NCBI GenBank assembly: GCA_964351365.1
Contig: CAYGNP010000007.1
Location: 1 to 64,000, forward strand
Origin: UBA1672 sp964351365
GTDB lineage: Bacteria; Pseudomonadota; Alphaproteobacteria; Micavibrionales; Micavibrionaceae
DNA: 64,000 bases
Direction of reading: 5' to 3'
A model generated the notes under the pieces. It saw only the letters and a list, made by a program, of their open reading frames with translations, did not search any database and was not told the origin of the DNA. A program made the position numbers and the translations under genes. Position 1 is the stretch's first letter. Every line of letters begins with the position of its first letter. Of this stretch, positions 9,484 to 17,954 are shown one piece after another.

Positions 9484-9940
9484 ATTTGAAGAATTCTTTT
9501 AAGATTGTCCCGCATTCTTGTTCCATCAGACCATAAGATATGCTTGGTTTATGGTGGCATGTGGGTTGTTTGTAGAATTCTCCACCATGCAGAATTCCTC
9601 CGCCTTTTGGATCTGAGGCCGCGAAGATAATTTTTTGTACGCGTGCGAAAGATAAGGCGGCTGCGCACATTGCGCAAGGTTCCAGCGTTATATAGAGTGT
9701 TGTGCCGGGGATTCGTTGTGCTCCCCGTTTTTTGCAGCCCTCACGGATTGCAAGGATTTCGGCATGGGCGGTGGGGTCATTTAATGTACGTGTTTGGTTG
9801 TGCGCGCATGCCAATATTTCACCGTTTTCATCGGTGAGCACCGCACCAATAGGCACTTCACCCTGATCTTGGGCGCGTTTTGCCTCTTCCAATGCGCGCT
9901 GCATAGCGATATGGTCTTGGTCTGTAAAAGGATGTTTCAT
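9458..9940 (-). CDS. tadA: tRNA-specific adenosine-34 deaminase
   Basis: TadA converts A34 to inosine in the anticodon of tRNA-Arg(ACG). The 160-residue protein has the cytidine/adenosine deaminase zinc motifs: HAE (His59, catalytic Glu61) and PCAMC (Cys89 and Cys92), plus GEVPIGAVL near the N-terminus and the ITLEPCAMCAAAL signature. The start at 9940 is preferred over an in-frame codon ten residues upstream because the family normally begins close to this point. With that start its ATG shares the tetranucleotide CATG (9938-9941) with the divergent pseudouridine synthase gene. The C-terminus overlaps the end of purD. A guanine deaminase is possible in principle, but the motifs favour TadA. 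Confidence 0.92.
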   Translation of the reverse strand: MKHPFTDQDHIAMQRALEEAKRAQDQGEVPIGAVLTDENGEILACAHNQTRTLNDPTAHAEILAIREGCKKRGAQRIPGTTLYITLEPCAMCAAALSFARVQKIIFAASDPKGGGILHGGEFYKQPTCHHKPSISYGLMEQECGTILKEFFKSKRLHSKP

Positions 9941-10787
9941 GGAAGAAGATAAGCATAAAGGCGAACGCATTGCAAAAAGAATGGCACGTGCCGGTGTCTG
10001 TTCGCGCCGCGATGCGGAAAAATTTATCCTTGCAGGACGTGTGAAGGTTAATGGCGCGGTTATTCAATCGCCGGCGCTTAATGTTTTGGCGCAGGACAAG
10101 ATTTTTGTTGATGGAAAATTACTGCCGGAAAAAGAACAGACACGATTGTTTTTATATCATAAGCCGCCAGGTTTGGTGACAACGCATAAAGATGAGCGGG
10201 ATCGGGATACGGTTTTTGGGCATTTACCGCGCGATATGCCGCGCGTGGTTAGTGTTGGGCGGCTCGATTTGAATACTGAGGGCTTGTTGTTGTTGACTAA
10301 TGATGGTGAACTGGCGCGATTTTTGGAGCTTCCAAGTACGGGGTGGAGCCGGAAATACCGTGTACGTGTACATGGCAAAGTTAATGAAAAGCGCCTAGAC
10401 TCACTCAAGAGCGGGATTACGGTGGATGGTGTGCGTTACAAATCAATTGAGGCCAAGCTGGAGCACGTTGATGAGCGGGTGCAAACGGGTGCGAATTCTT
10501 GGATTTCAATGACGCTGAGTGAAGGAAAAAATAGAGAAATTCGCCGTGTTATGGAGGCGTTGGGCCTGCATGTTACCCGGTTGATCCGCACAGATTATGG
10601 CCCGTTTACCTTGGGCAAAATGGCGCGGGAAAGTGTTGCTGAGGTGAAGGAAGAGGCTTTGATTGCAGCGATTCCTGCGTTTTTTAAAGATCATGAAAAA
10701 CCGGAAAAAAGACAAAACTCAACGGTAAAAAAGCCATCAAGCGCAAAAAACAAACCTTCATTTTCAAAAAAACGTAAAAAGTCATGA
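9939..10787 (+). CDS. rluB: RsuA/RluB/E/F-family rRNA pseudouridine synthase
   Basis: This enzyme isomerises a uridine in rRNA to pseudouridine. In the 282-residue protein an S4 RNA-binding domain (RMARAGVCSRRDAEKFILAGRV) is followed by the catalytic domain with GRLDLNTEGLLLLTNDG, whose Asp is the catalytic residue, and by the late LSEGKNREIRRVMEALG motif. The C-terminal 40 residues are a Lys-rich, low-complexity tail often seen in alphaproteobacterial RluB. The start codon overlaps that of divergent tadA. The stop overlaps the start of rsmD (ATGA at 10784-10787), giving a two-gene rRNA-modification unit. Assignment to RluB (U2605 of 23S) rather than a close paralogue is by resemblance. Confidence 0.9.
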   Translation: MEEDKHKGERIAKRMARAGVCSRRDAEKFILAGRVKVNGAVIQSPALNVLAQDKIFVDGKLLPEKEQTRLFLYHKPPGLVTTHKDERDRDTVFGHLPRDMPRVVSVGRLDLNTEGLLLLTNDGELARFLELPSTGWSRKYRVRVHGKVNEKRLDSLKSGITVDGVRYKSIEAKLEHVDERVQTGANSWISMTLSEGKNREIRRVMEALGLHVTRLIRTDYGPFTLGKMARESVAEVKEEALIAAIPAFFKDHEKPEKRQNSTVKKPSSAKNKPSFSKKRKKS

Positions 10788-11338
10788 AAATTGTTGCCGG
10801 AAAATTTCGAGGCCGTATGTTATGCAAACCTCAGGGCCGGGATATTCGCCCAACAAGCGATAAGGTGCGCGGCGCGGTGTTTAATATGCTGGAGGCGCGT
10901 GGCGCAGTGTCAGATATGCGTGTTCTTGATGCGTTTTGCGGCACCGGTGCATTGGGGCTTGAGGCTTTATCGCGCGGCGCTGCGTTTTGTACGTTTATGG
11001 ATTGTGCGAAGTCATCACTTGCGCTGGCGCAGGAAAATGTACGCGCATTGGGATGTGAATCGATCAGTCAATTTCAGCTATGCGATGTGTTAAAATTAAA
11101 GCGCAAAAAAAATAATGAGGAGGCGTATGATTTAATATTTCTAGATCCGCCTTATCATAAAAATATTCTTTCAGGCGTACTCGACGTCTTGATCAAGAGT
11201 GAGTGGGTTAAGGATGGGTACATTGTCTGTGAGAGTGAGAAGGGTTATGACGTACCTGTGCTATCACCACTTGAATTTGTTTTAGAAAAAACATACGGCG
11301 ATATAAAAATTACTTTATTACAGTGTGTTAGCCAATAA
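10784..11338 (+). CDS. rsmD: 16S rRNA (guanine966-N2)-methyltransferase
   Basis: RsmD methylates G966 of 16S rRNA using S-adenosylmethionine. The 184-residue protein opens with MKIVAGKFRGRML and RPTSDKVRGAVFNML, has the SAM-binding motif VLDAFCGTGALGLEALSRGA, and carries the catalytic LIFLDPPYHK motif (DPPY), all standard for the family. It overlaps the preceding pseudouridine synthase gene by 4 bases (ATGA), so coupled translation is likely. Its last 11 bases overlap the end of uppP on the opposite strand. Confidence 0.95.
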   Translation: MKIVAGKFRGRMLCKPQGRDIRPTSDKVRGAVFNMLEARGAVSDMRVLDAFCGTGALGLEALSRGAAFCTFMDCAKSSLALAQENVRALGCESISQFQLCDVLKLKRKKNNEEAYDLIFLDPPYHKNILSGVLDVLIKSEWVKDGYIVCESEKGYDVPVLSPLEFVLEKTYGDIKITLLQCVSQ

Positions 11339-12152
11339 CGCCAGTATAAAGGAGTATTAGAAGTACGCCTCCTAGCGCAATTCTGTATATTCCAAAGATT
11401 TTGAAAGTGAATCTTTCCAAAAACTTCATCATCACGGCGATTGAAAGCAGGCCTGAGATGAAGGCCAGTATTGCGGCTATTAAAGATTCCATGCCGAGCT
11501 GTGCATCTCCGGATTTAAGCAGGCTGAGGCCAATCAGAACGCCGGCACCGCTGATGGCGATGATGGAGAGGAGGAGGGAGTAATGCGCGCTCTCTGTGCG
11601 TGAGAAGCCAAGCGCGCGGGCTGCGGTCATGGTTATCCCTGAGCGACTGGTACCGGGGATTAACGCGATCATTTGAGCGAGACCGATGAGCAAGGCGTCT
11701 TTGAGCGTGATTGAGTCCAGTGTTTTTGTCGCAGTGTATTTCGCGTCTACCCACCAGAGAAGAATGCCGAAGATCAAAGTTGTCCAGGCAATCACGTACA
11801 TGGTTTTAAGCCAGTCAGGCTCAAGAGCATGGAGAATAAAACCGGCGATGATGACGGGCACGGAGCTAAGTATGATGAACGATAAAAGTCTGGCGTTTTG
11901 TGTACGTACTTGACCGGTTGAGATGTCTTTAAGGCCGATAAACATTTTAATGACATCGCGCCAGAAATACACCAGTACAGCAAAAAGTGTTCCCACATGG
12001 ACGGCAATATCAAGAGTTAAATTCTCTTCGTCCCAGTGCGTACAATGATCCGTGAAACAGTGGAATAGCCCTAAATGGCCGCTTGAACTGACGGGTAAAA
12101 ATTCAGTTAGGCCTTGAATGAGGGCAAGTAAAATGATGTTATAGAGAAGCAT
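11328..12152 (-). CDS. uppP: undecaprenyl-diphosphate phosphatase
   Basis: UppP (BacA) dephosphorylates undecaprenyl diphosphate to recycle the lipid carrier of peptidoglycan and polysaccharide synthesis, in the inner membrane. The 274-residue polytopic protein shows both signatures: QGLTEFLPVSSSGHLGL at the N-terminus and IPGTSRSGITMTAARALGFSR in the second half. A strong ribosome-binding site, AAGGAG, precedes the ATG at 12152. It converges with rsmD with an 11-base overlap. Confidence 0.95.
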   Translation of the reverse strand: MLLYNIILLALIQGLTEFLPVSSSGHLGLFHCFTDHCTHWDEENLTLDIAVHVGTLFAVLVYFWRDVIKMFIGLKDISTGQVRTQNARLLSFIILSSVPVIIAGFILHALEPDWLKTMYVIAWTTLIFGILLWWVDAKYTATKTLDSITLKDALLIGLAQMIALIPGTSRSGITMTAARALGFSRTESAHYSLLLSIIAISGAGVLIGLSLLKSGDAQLGMESLIAAILAFISGLLSIAVMMKFLERFTFKIFGIYRIALGGVLLILLYTGVIG

Positions 12153-12200
12153 GATTTGTCTCCTTGGTTTAAGATGTACTCCTTATAAAGGGAAAATACA

Positions 12201-12404
12201 ATGATCTATTTCGTCGGGTTTCTAGGTTTAATCGGTGGGTTCATAGCGGGTCAGATGCTGCTTTATTTTTTATTACGGAATGTGAGTGCAGAGGACCTTT
12301 TAAATGACCCCTATATAAAGTGGAAATATGGATTATTGAACTGGGGTATTGCCATATTAGGTGTGTATAGCGCCGTTGAGACCTATCAACGCTATTTCTT
12401 TTAA
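12201..12404 (+). CDS. small conserved-looking membrane protein
   Basis: This is a 67-residue protein of unknown function with two hydrophobic segments (about residues 2-26 and 45-60) separated by the hydrophilic loop AEDLLNDPYIKWKYG. The first segment has small-residue spacing (GFLGLIGGFIAG) suited to helix packing. It is divergent from uppP with 48 bases between starts, and 74 bases lie before yceI. A short TATAAAG sequence just before the gene may be its promoter -10. The coding call rests on length, membrane pattern and position. Confidence 0.6.
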   Translation: MIYFVGFLGLIGGFIAGQMLLYFLLRNVSAEDLLNDPYIKWKYGLLNWGIAILGVYSAVETYQRYFF

Positions 12405-12478
12405 CGCTCGGTTTTTTGATGTGCAATTGATTTGAAACAGGCGTAGTATTATTTTTTATAATTTTATAGGAGCGTTCG

Positions 12479-13066
12479 ATGAAAATATTCGGAATTTTGG
12501 CATTTGGATTTATACTTTTAACTGCGCAGCCAGGATTTGCGCAAGAGCCAGAGCGCTATAGTTTTGATAAGGCGCATACGCAGATCTTGTTTTTTGTTAA
12601 TCATCTGGGTTTTTCCAATTCTCAGGGTGAATTTCACGATTATGACGGCTATTTCACGTTTGATATGGTTAGCCCAGAAAAATCCTATGTAGAGGTCGCG
12701 ATTAAGACTGCGAGCATTGATATGGATGATGAAAAATGGGACGCACATATGAAGAATGCTGATTTTTTCAATGTTGAGGCATTTCCGGAAATGACCTTTA
12801 AAAGTACCAATATTGAAGTTACTGGTGAAAAAACAGCGGATATTACAGGTGATTTGACACTTTTAGGTGTTACAAAGCCTGTTGTTTTAAAAACCACTTA
12901 TAATAAGTCTGGTGCCCATCCCTATAGCGGGAAGTTTGTGAGCGGGTTCTCTGCGACAGCGACGATCAAGCGTTCGGAATTTGGAATGGTTTACGGCATT
13001 CCTGGTGTCGGTGATGACGTAGAGATACGCATCGAAGTTGAGGGCGAGCGTCAAGACGCAGAATAA
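12479..13066 (+). CDS. periplasmic YceI-family lipid-binding protein
   Basis: YceI proteins are lipocalin-like periplasmic beta-barrels that bind isoprenoid or quinone-like lipids. The 195-residue precursor has a Sec signal peptide ending near GFA (residue 21), then the family pattern SFDKAHTQILFFVNHLGFS, an FDGYF-type strand, the KNADFFNVEAFPEMTFKS motif and GDLTLLGVTKPVVLK. A good ribosome-binding site (TAGGAG, 6 bases before ATG) is present. Its stop is one base from the start of the b561-YceI fusion gene, so the two are almost certainly co-translated; the products may handle the same lipid. Confidence 0.92.
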   Translation: MKIFGILAFGFILLTAQPGFAQEPERYSFDKAHTQILFFVNHLGFSNSQGEFHDYDGYFTFDMVSPEKSYVEVAIKTASIDMDDEKWDAHMKNADFFNVEAFPEMTFKSTNIEVTGEKTADITGDLTLLGVTKPVVLKTTYNKSGAHPYSGKFVSGFSATATIKRSEFGMVYGIPGVGDDVEIRIEVEGERQDAE

Positions 13067-13067
13067 T

Positions 13068-14255
13068 ATGAGCTATAGCTTATTATCCAAGCTTATACAT
13101 TGGAGCACAGCCCTTATTATTGCGGGCTTGCTCTGTATGGGTTTGTATATGAGCTCTTTGACATACAGCCCTTTTAAGGAGCAGCTTTATCTGCTTCATA
13201 AATCATTTGGTTTGCTTGTGCTGGTTTTGCTGGGCTTGAGGGTTGTTGCCTTTTTGATTCATAAAAAACCAGCCCTTGTTCAAGGGCATGCGAAATGGGA
13301 AAAAATGCTCTCCCGCGGGGTTCATATTTTTCTTTATGCCGCGCTTTTGTCAATGCCACTTTCCGGTTGGATTATGTCCTCGGCAGGGGATTACACCGTG
13401 CAGTTTTTTGGTGTGCCGTTGCCGGATATTGCCCCTAAAAATGAAAATTTATTTGATTTTTCAAAGGAGTTTCATGAAATTCTGGCGATAATTTTGATTA
13501 TTGTTATTGGATTACATGCTATGGGGGCGTTTAAACATCATTTTATCGATAAAGACCAGACTTTGGCGCGGATGACGAGCTTTAAAATCGGTCATAAGGG
13601 CGCGCTTAGTTTGTTTGTTCTTGTTGTCTGTGTTGCAGGGGTTTTAGGTGTTTTAATTTTGGGCGGCGGCGGGGATGAGGGATCCGTGCAGGAAAGCGTT
13701 GAAAAAACGACGCAGACCATTTCTTTTGATCATGATATTGCGCAGGGTGAACGTGCGAAGCAATGGTTTATTGACTCTGAGCGCAGCACGCTCTCGTTTT
13801 TAGTTAAGCAATACGGTCAGCCGCTTGAGGGCGGATTTAATAATTTTGATGGGGAGATTTATTTTGATCCTAATCAATTGCAAAAAAGCTATGCGGTTAT
13901 AAAAGTTGATATTTCCTCTATAAAAACAGGGAGTACTGATCGCGATGCTCAGGCTGTTTCTGGCACTTGGTTTGATGCGCAGGCTTTTCCATTTGCGGTT
14001 TACGAGGTTGAAAGTTTTGATGTTTTTGGGGATGAGGGCGATTATATCGCGCATGGATTTTTGACTGTACGTGATGTACGTGTGGCGGTTGATTTCCCCT
14101 TTGATCTCCAGTTTTCGGGGGATGGTAAAGAGGTTGAGATGAGTGCTCAGCTTTATATTAACAGGCTAGATTTTGGGGTTGGTGCTGATCAGGGTGTTGA
14201 TGCGATCAGTAACAATGTTGAGCTCAATATTAAGCTTGTTGCAACATCGCCATAA
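13068..14255 (+). CDS. cytochrome b561 - YceI fusion protein
   Basis: The 395-residue protein joins an N-terminal di-haem cytochrome b561 domain (residues 1-170; four membrane helices) to a C-terminal periplasmic YceI domain (about 225-395) after a further helix near 185-205. Candidate haem ligands lie in SKLIHW, LLHKSFG, FHEIL and LHAMGAFKHHF. The YceI part has WFIDSERSTLSFLVKQYG, GTWFDAQAFPFAVYEVES and HGFLTVRDVRVAVDFPF. The likely role is electron exchange between membrane quinone and a bound isoprenoid in the periplasm. The ATG at 13068 is chosen because MSYSLLSKLIHW is the natural b561 start; a TTG further upstream lies inside yceI. Confidence 0.9.
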   Translation: MSYSLLSKLIHWSTALIIAGLLCMGLYMSSLTYSPFKEQLYLLHKSFGLLVLVLLGLRVVAFLIHKKPALVQGHAKWEKMLSRGVHIFLYAALLSMPLSGWIMSSAGDYTVQFFGVPLPDIAPKNENLFDFSKEFHEILAIILIIVIGLHAMGAFKHHFIDKDQTLARMTSFKIGHKGALSLFVLVVCVAGVLGVLILGGGGDEGSVQESVEKTTQTISFDHDIAQGERAKQWFIDSERSTLSFLVKQYGQPLEGGFNNFDGEIYFDPNQLQKSYAVIKVDISSIKTGSTDRDAQAVSGTWFDAQAFPFAVYEVESFDVFGDEGDYIAHGFLTVRDVRVAVDFPFDLQFSGDGKEVEMSAQLYINRLDFGVGADQGVDAISNNVELNIKLVATSP

Positions 14256-14329
14256 GCGGTTATTACATTTTTTTGGTGTAAATTTGTTTTCGGGATTGAA
14301 TTATTGATCTGCTTCGATAGAGTGTAACT

Positions 14330-14995
14330 ATGCGCATATTATATCATTTTTGGCTTCATCCGTTTTCTCGTAAAGTCCGTATGGTTTTGACGGAAAAGAA
14401 GCTGGATTTCGATCTGCAGATAGAGAAAATCTGGGAGCGGCGCACAGAATTTCTAGCGATGAACCCGGCGGGAGATATTCCGGTTCTGGTTGAATCTGAT
14501 GGGACAACCCTTTCTAATTCTCAGGTGATTTGTGAGTATCTTGAAGAGCTGCACCCCAATGTTAATTTATTGGGGCATGATCCTATACAGCGTGCTGAGA
14601 CGCGGCGCCTGGTGAACTGGTTTGATCGTAAATTCAATAAAGAAGTTTCTGAATATTTGCTTACCGAGAAACTGATGAAGGCAATCTTGCAATCAGGCGA
14701 GCCGCATGGGCCGTCTGTACGTGCGGGACGTGCCAACATTAATTATCATCTGGATTATATCGGGTTTTTGACGGAACGTCGCCGCTGGCTGGCGGGGGAT
14801 GTATTTTCGCTCGCGGATATTGCGGCGGCTGCGCATTTATCTGCGATTGATTATTTGGGCGATGTGCCTTGGCAGCAGCATCAGGCCGCACGCATATGGT
14901 ATGAAAAAATAAAAGAACGCCAGAGCTTCAGGCCACTCATGGAAGAGCGTGTTCCTGGCTTTGATCCTCTTGTTAATTATATGAAAACAGGATAA
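14330..14995 (+). CDS. glutathione S-transferase family protein
   Basis: This 221-residue cytosolic protein has the two-domain GST plan: an N-terminal thioredoxin-like glutathione-binding domain (MRILYHFWLHPFSRKVRMVL, then NPAGDIPVLVE with the cis-Pro, and LSNSQVICEYLEE) and an all-helical C-terminal domain with FSLADIAAAAHLSAIDYLG. In many bacterial GSTs the first segment carries the catalytic Ser; here HPFSRK fits that position. Substrate is unknown. It is upstream of a YeeZ-like gene on the same strand, 33 bases away. Confidence 0.9.
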   Translation: MRILYHFWLHPFSRKVRMVLTEKKLDFDLQIEKIWERRTEFLAMNPAGDIPVLVESDGTTLSNSQVICEYLEELHPNVNLLGHDPIQRAETRRLVNWFDRKFNKEVSEYLLTEKLMKAILQSGEPHGPSVRAGRANINYHLDYIGFLTERRRWLAGDVFSLADIAAAAHLSAIDYLGDVPWQQHQAARIWYEKIKERQSFRPLMEERVPGFDPLVNYMKTG

Positions 14996-15028
14996 GCTTA
15001 TAAGAATAAAAAAAGCGAGGATATAGGG

Positions 15029-15943
15029 GTGCTTCAAGGTCATAAAAATCATTTATTTTGCTTTGGGTACGGCTATAGCTGTGAGTATTTACGTTTTTCT
15101 TTGATGAATGAGACTGGGTGGCGTATATCGGGGACTACGCGCGATCGCGAAAAAAGAGTAAATATGCGCGCGCAGGATGTTGCAGGATTTTTGTTTGATC
15201 ATGACCAGCCTTTGCCAGATCCGCGCTATATTTTAAGGGATGTCACGCATCTTTTGATTTCTACGCCTCCTTCGGATGAGGGGGATCCCAGTTTTTTAAT
15301 GCATGCGGCTGATATTGTTGAGTTGCCAAGTTTAAAATGGGTTGGTTATCTCTCTACGACCGGCCCTTATGGTGACCGTAGCGGTGGCTGGGTGGATGAA
15401 ACGTCTGAAGCGCGGCCAACGACCAAGCGTGGTAACCGCCGTTTAAAAGCAGAAGAGCAATGGCTTTCTTTGCTTTATTCTCACGGTGTACCTGTTCATA
15501 TTTTCAGGCTTGCAGGTATTTATGGGCCGGGGCGCAGCGCGCTTGATTCGATTCGTCTTGGTGTGGCGCGCCGAATTGAAAAGCCTGGGCATGCGTTCAG
15601 TCGTATCCATGTCGAGGATATTGTTTCTGTGCTTAAAGCTTCGATGCGTCATCCCAAGCCGGGCGAGATTTATAATGTATGTGATGATGTGCCTGCGCCA
15701 AGTCATGAAGTGATTGAGTATGCGTGCTCGCTTTTAGGCATTGCGCCATTGCCGCTTATACCCTTTGATTCGGCGGATTTAGCGCCAATTACACGTAGTT
15801 TTTATGCCGATAGCAAGCGTGTACGCAACGACAAGATCAAGAGGGATCTAGGGATTTCGCTCAAGTATAAAGATTACCGCGAGGGGCTTCGGGCGTGCCT
15901 TGAATATGAACGTATGCATGCTCGTTCGGATTTAGCTGGATAG
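15029..15943 (+). CDS. YeeZ-like NAD(P)-binding sugar-epimerase-type protein (atypical SDR)
   Basis: The 304-residue protein is an extended short-chain dehydrogenase of the YeeZ type. It has a nucleotide-binding start (FCFGYGYSCEYL, an atypical glycine pattern), an STTGPYGDRSGGWVDE segment where the Tyr occupies the active-site region, then RLAGIYGPGRSALD and HVEDIVSVL. The physiological substrate of the family is not established. The start is GTG at 15029, preceded by GAGG. The last 12 bases overlap the histidine kinase gene on the opposite strand. Confidence 0.82.
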   Translation: MLQGHKNHLFCFGYGYSCEYLRFSLMNETGWRISGTTRDREKRVNMRAQDVAGFLFDHDQPLPDPRYILRDVTHLLISTPPSDEGDPSFLMHAADIVELPSLKWVGYLSTTGPYGDRSGGWVDETSEARPTTKRGNRRLKAEEQWLSLLYSHGVPVHIFRLAGIYGPGRSALDSIRLGVARRIEKPGHAFSRIHVEDIVSVLKASMRHPKPGEIYNVCDDVPAPSHEVIEYACSLLGIAPLPLIPFDSADLAPITRSFYADSKRVRNDKIKRDLGISLKYKDYREGLRACLEYERMHARSDLAG

Positions 15944-17830
15944 GGCGTTATAGGGCAGACGTACGCTAACGGTTGTGCCCATATCTACTCTTGAATCAAT
16001 CGACATTGTGCCGCCATGAAGCTCTACGAGCTCTTTAGTAATTGACAGGCCCAGACCTGTACCTTCGTGATCGCGTGTATATTGAGAAGAGGCTTGCTCG
16101 AAGGGCTTGAGCACTGCGGCCAGTTTGTTTGCGGGGATCCCTATGCCGGTGTCGCAAACTTTTATGGTGATGTATTCATGGGATTGAACAGTTTCTACCC
16201 AGACAGAACCATGCGCAGGCGTAAATTTAACGGCGTTTGAGAGCAGGTTGAGAAAGATTTGCGTAAGAGCGCGGCGATCCCCTGTGATGGTGATGTTGCT
16301 GCCCTCAAGGTCGCTTGTCCGCAGATTTACTTTCTGATCCTGCGCGCGGCCTTGTATCATGTTTATGGCACGCTCGAGGATGGTTTTGATGTTTACCTGT
16401 TCAAGATCAAGTGTGTGTTTGCCAGCCTCGATCTTTGACATGTCGAGAATATCGCTGATGAGATCGAGAAGGTGGTGGCCACTTTCTTTTATGCTGGTGG
16501 CATATTCGATATATTTTTCGTTGAAGAGGGGGCCAAGCATTTCCGATTCGATCATTTCGGAAAAACCAATGATGGCATTCAGTGGTGTGCGCAGCTCGTG
16601 GCTCATATTTGCAAGGAAGCGCGATTTGGCGGCGTAGGCCTGTTCGGAGGTGTCTTTGGCGCGCTTTAAGTTTTGTTCGTAGAGCATTCGCTCTGTCATA
16701 TCCTGAATGATGCCGTATAGGGCGACGACTTCACCGTCTGAGTCTTTTTCGCAGCGTCCATCACAGGAAATGAAGCGTACGTCTCCGCTGGGCTGGATGA
16801 TACGAAATTCCATGTCGTAGTTTTTTTCTTCTATAATTGCGCGCTGAAATACTTGAACGACGCGGCCTAGATCCCGCTTATGCACCATGTCTGTGAGGGT
16901 GTTGATGGTGGGGGTGAACTCGTTTTGATTGACGCCAAAGACGCGGTATATCTCATCCGACCATGTTATTTCATCATCCCCGATCAGCCAGCGCCAGTGT
17001 CCCATACGGCCGATTGTCTCGGCTTCGGTGAGTTGGCGTTCCCGGCGTTTGAGGTTTTCTTCCTGTTTTTTAATGCCGGTGATGTCGCGGCCTGAAAAAT
17101 AGAGTTTTGCGCCGCTCTGGGCTTTGCGCCACTCAATCCAGTGTTTTTCATCGTTGATTGATGTTAGTACCGATTCGAAATAGGTAATTCCATCGGGGCT
17201 GCTTTGCAGCTCGGTTAAATCCTGATTCTGGAATATATCCTGAATGGAGAGGTTTTGGATTTCTGCCTGGCCGTAGCCGAAAATCTCTGTGAACGCGTTA
17301 TTGGCGCTCAGGATATCGCCCTGTACGTTTGTAATCATCAGAATGTCATGGGTGATTTGCGCGAGTTTTTCGAGATCTTTTAAATCCTCTGATGAGGGCG
17401 GTGGGCTGATGTGTGCTTGATCGATACGCGCGGCAGAGTCGTGAATGCGGGCAATAAGTGTTTCAAGATCGTCATGTTGTTCGTATTCCAGATCATCGGC
17501 TATTGCGGAAACGATAAGGTAGCGCTTATTTTGCGCCGTTGTCAGCCAGTCGAAATAAAAGGATTCGATGAGGGCTTTGTCCTTGATATAGATATCGTAT
17601 TCACCGGATTGGAGATCGGACAATTCCTGGTTCGTATCGAAGAAATTAAAGATGTCGAGTGCCCTGTGGGTGCGGGAGGCGTCGATACCGAGCAGTTTAC
17701 AGAAGGGGTCGTTGGCGTAGATCACTTCGCCGTCTTCATCAATTGCGCAGCGGGCAACTTCGCTCTGGCCCAGAATCACGGGCGAGGAGGATAGGGTCTG
17801 TGGCTGCTTGATTTTATTTTTTAATTGCAT
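15932..17830 (-). CDS. multi-PAS sensor histidine kinase, apparently soluble
   Basis: The 632-residue protein is a cytoplasmic two-component sensor. Three PAS-type domains can be seen: one near the N-terminus (ARCAIDEDGEVIYANDPF), one around residues 165-265 (LMITNVQGDILSANNAFTEIFG) and one around 275-390 with a PAC-like end (MEFRIIQPSGDVRFISCDG...GIIQDMTER). The kinase core follows: H-box FLANMSHELRTPLNAIIGF with phospho-acceptor His411, N-box NLLSNAVKF, DTGIGIP and GTGLGLSI. No membrane helix is obvious, so the signal is probably intracellular (redox, oxygen or a ligand). ATG 17830 is used; an upstream TTG (17842) is possible. No response regulator lies next to it. Confidence 0.93.
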   Translation of the reverse strand: MQLKNKIKQPQTLSSSPVILGQSEVARCAIDEDGEVIYANDPFCKLLGIDASRTHRALDIFNFFDTNQELSDLQSGEYDIYIKDKALIESFYFDWLTTAQNKRYLIVSAIADDLEYEQHDDLETLIARIHDSAARIDQAHISPPPSSEDLKDLEKLAQITHDILMITNVQGDILSANNAFTEIFGYGQAEIQNLSIQDIFQNQDLTELQSSPDGITYFESVLTSINDEKHWIEWRKAQSGAKLYFSGRDITGIKKQEENLKRRERQLTEAETIGRMGHWRWLIGDDEITWSDEIYRVFGVNQNEFTPTINTLTDMVHKRDLGRVVQVFQRAIIEEKNYDMEFRIIQPSGDVRFISCDGRCEKDSDGEVVALYGIIQDMTERMLYEQNLKRAKDTSEQAYAAKSRFLANMSHELRTPLNAIIGFSEMIESEMLGPLFNEKYIEYATSIKESGHHLLDLISDILDMSKIEAGKHTLDLEQVNIKTILERAINMIQGRAQDQKVNLRTSDLEGSNITITGDRRALTQIFLNLLSNAVKFTPAHGSVWVETVQSHEYITIKVCDTGIGIPANKLAAVLKPFEQASSQYTRDHEGTGLGLSITKELVELHGGTMSIDSRVDMGTTVSVRLPYNALSS

Positions 17831-17893
17831 GATGAAGCCCAAGAGTATGGATTTACAGTCTATCTGATAAAGTATGATTCTGACAAGCGCCTT

Positions 17894-17932
17894 TTACAAA
17901 AAAAGACCGGAGGCGGGGTGCTCCGGTCTTTT
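17894..17932 (-). terminator. Rho-independent terminator after the redoxin gene
   Basis: A perfect 12-bp inverted repeat, AAAAGACCGGAG (17901-17912) and CTCCGGTCTTTT (17921-17932), encloses an 8-base loop. On the minus strand the second arm runs into TTTTTTTGTAAAAG, a proper U-tract, 23 bases after the redoxin stop codon. It separates the redoxin transcript from the histidine kinase gene downstream on the same strand. Confidence 0.9.
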
Positions 17933-17954
17933 GGGATTAATTATTCAGATGGTT

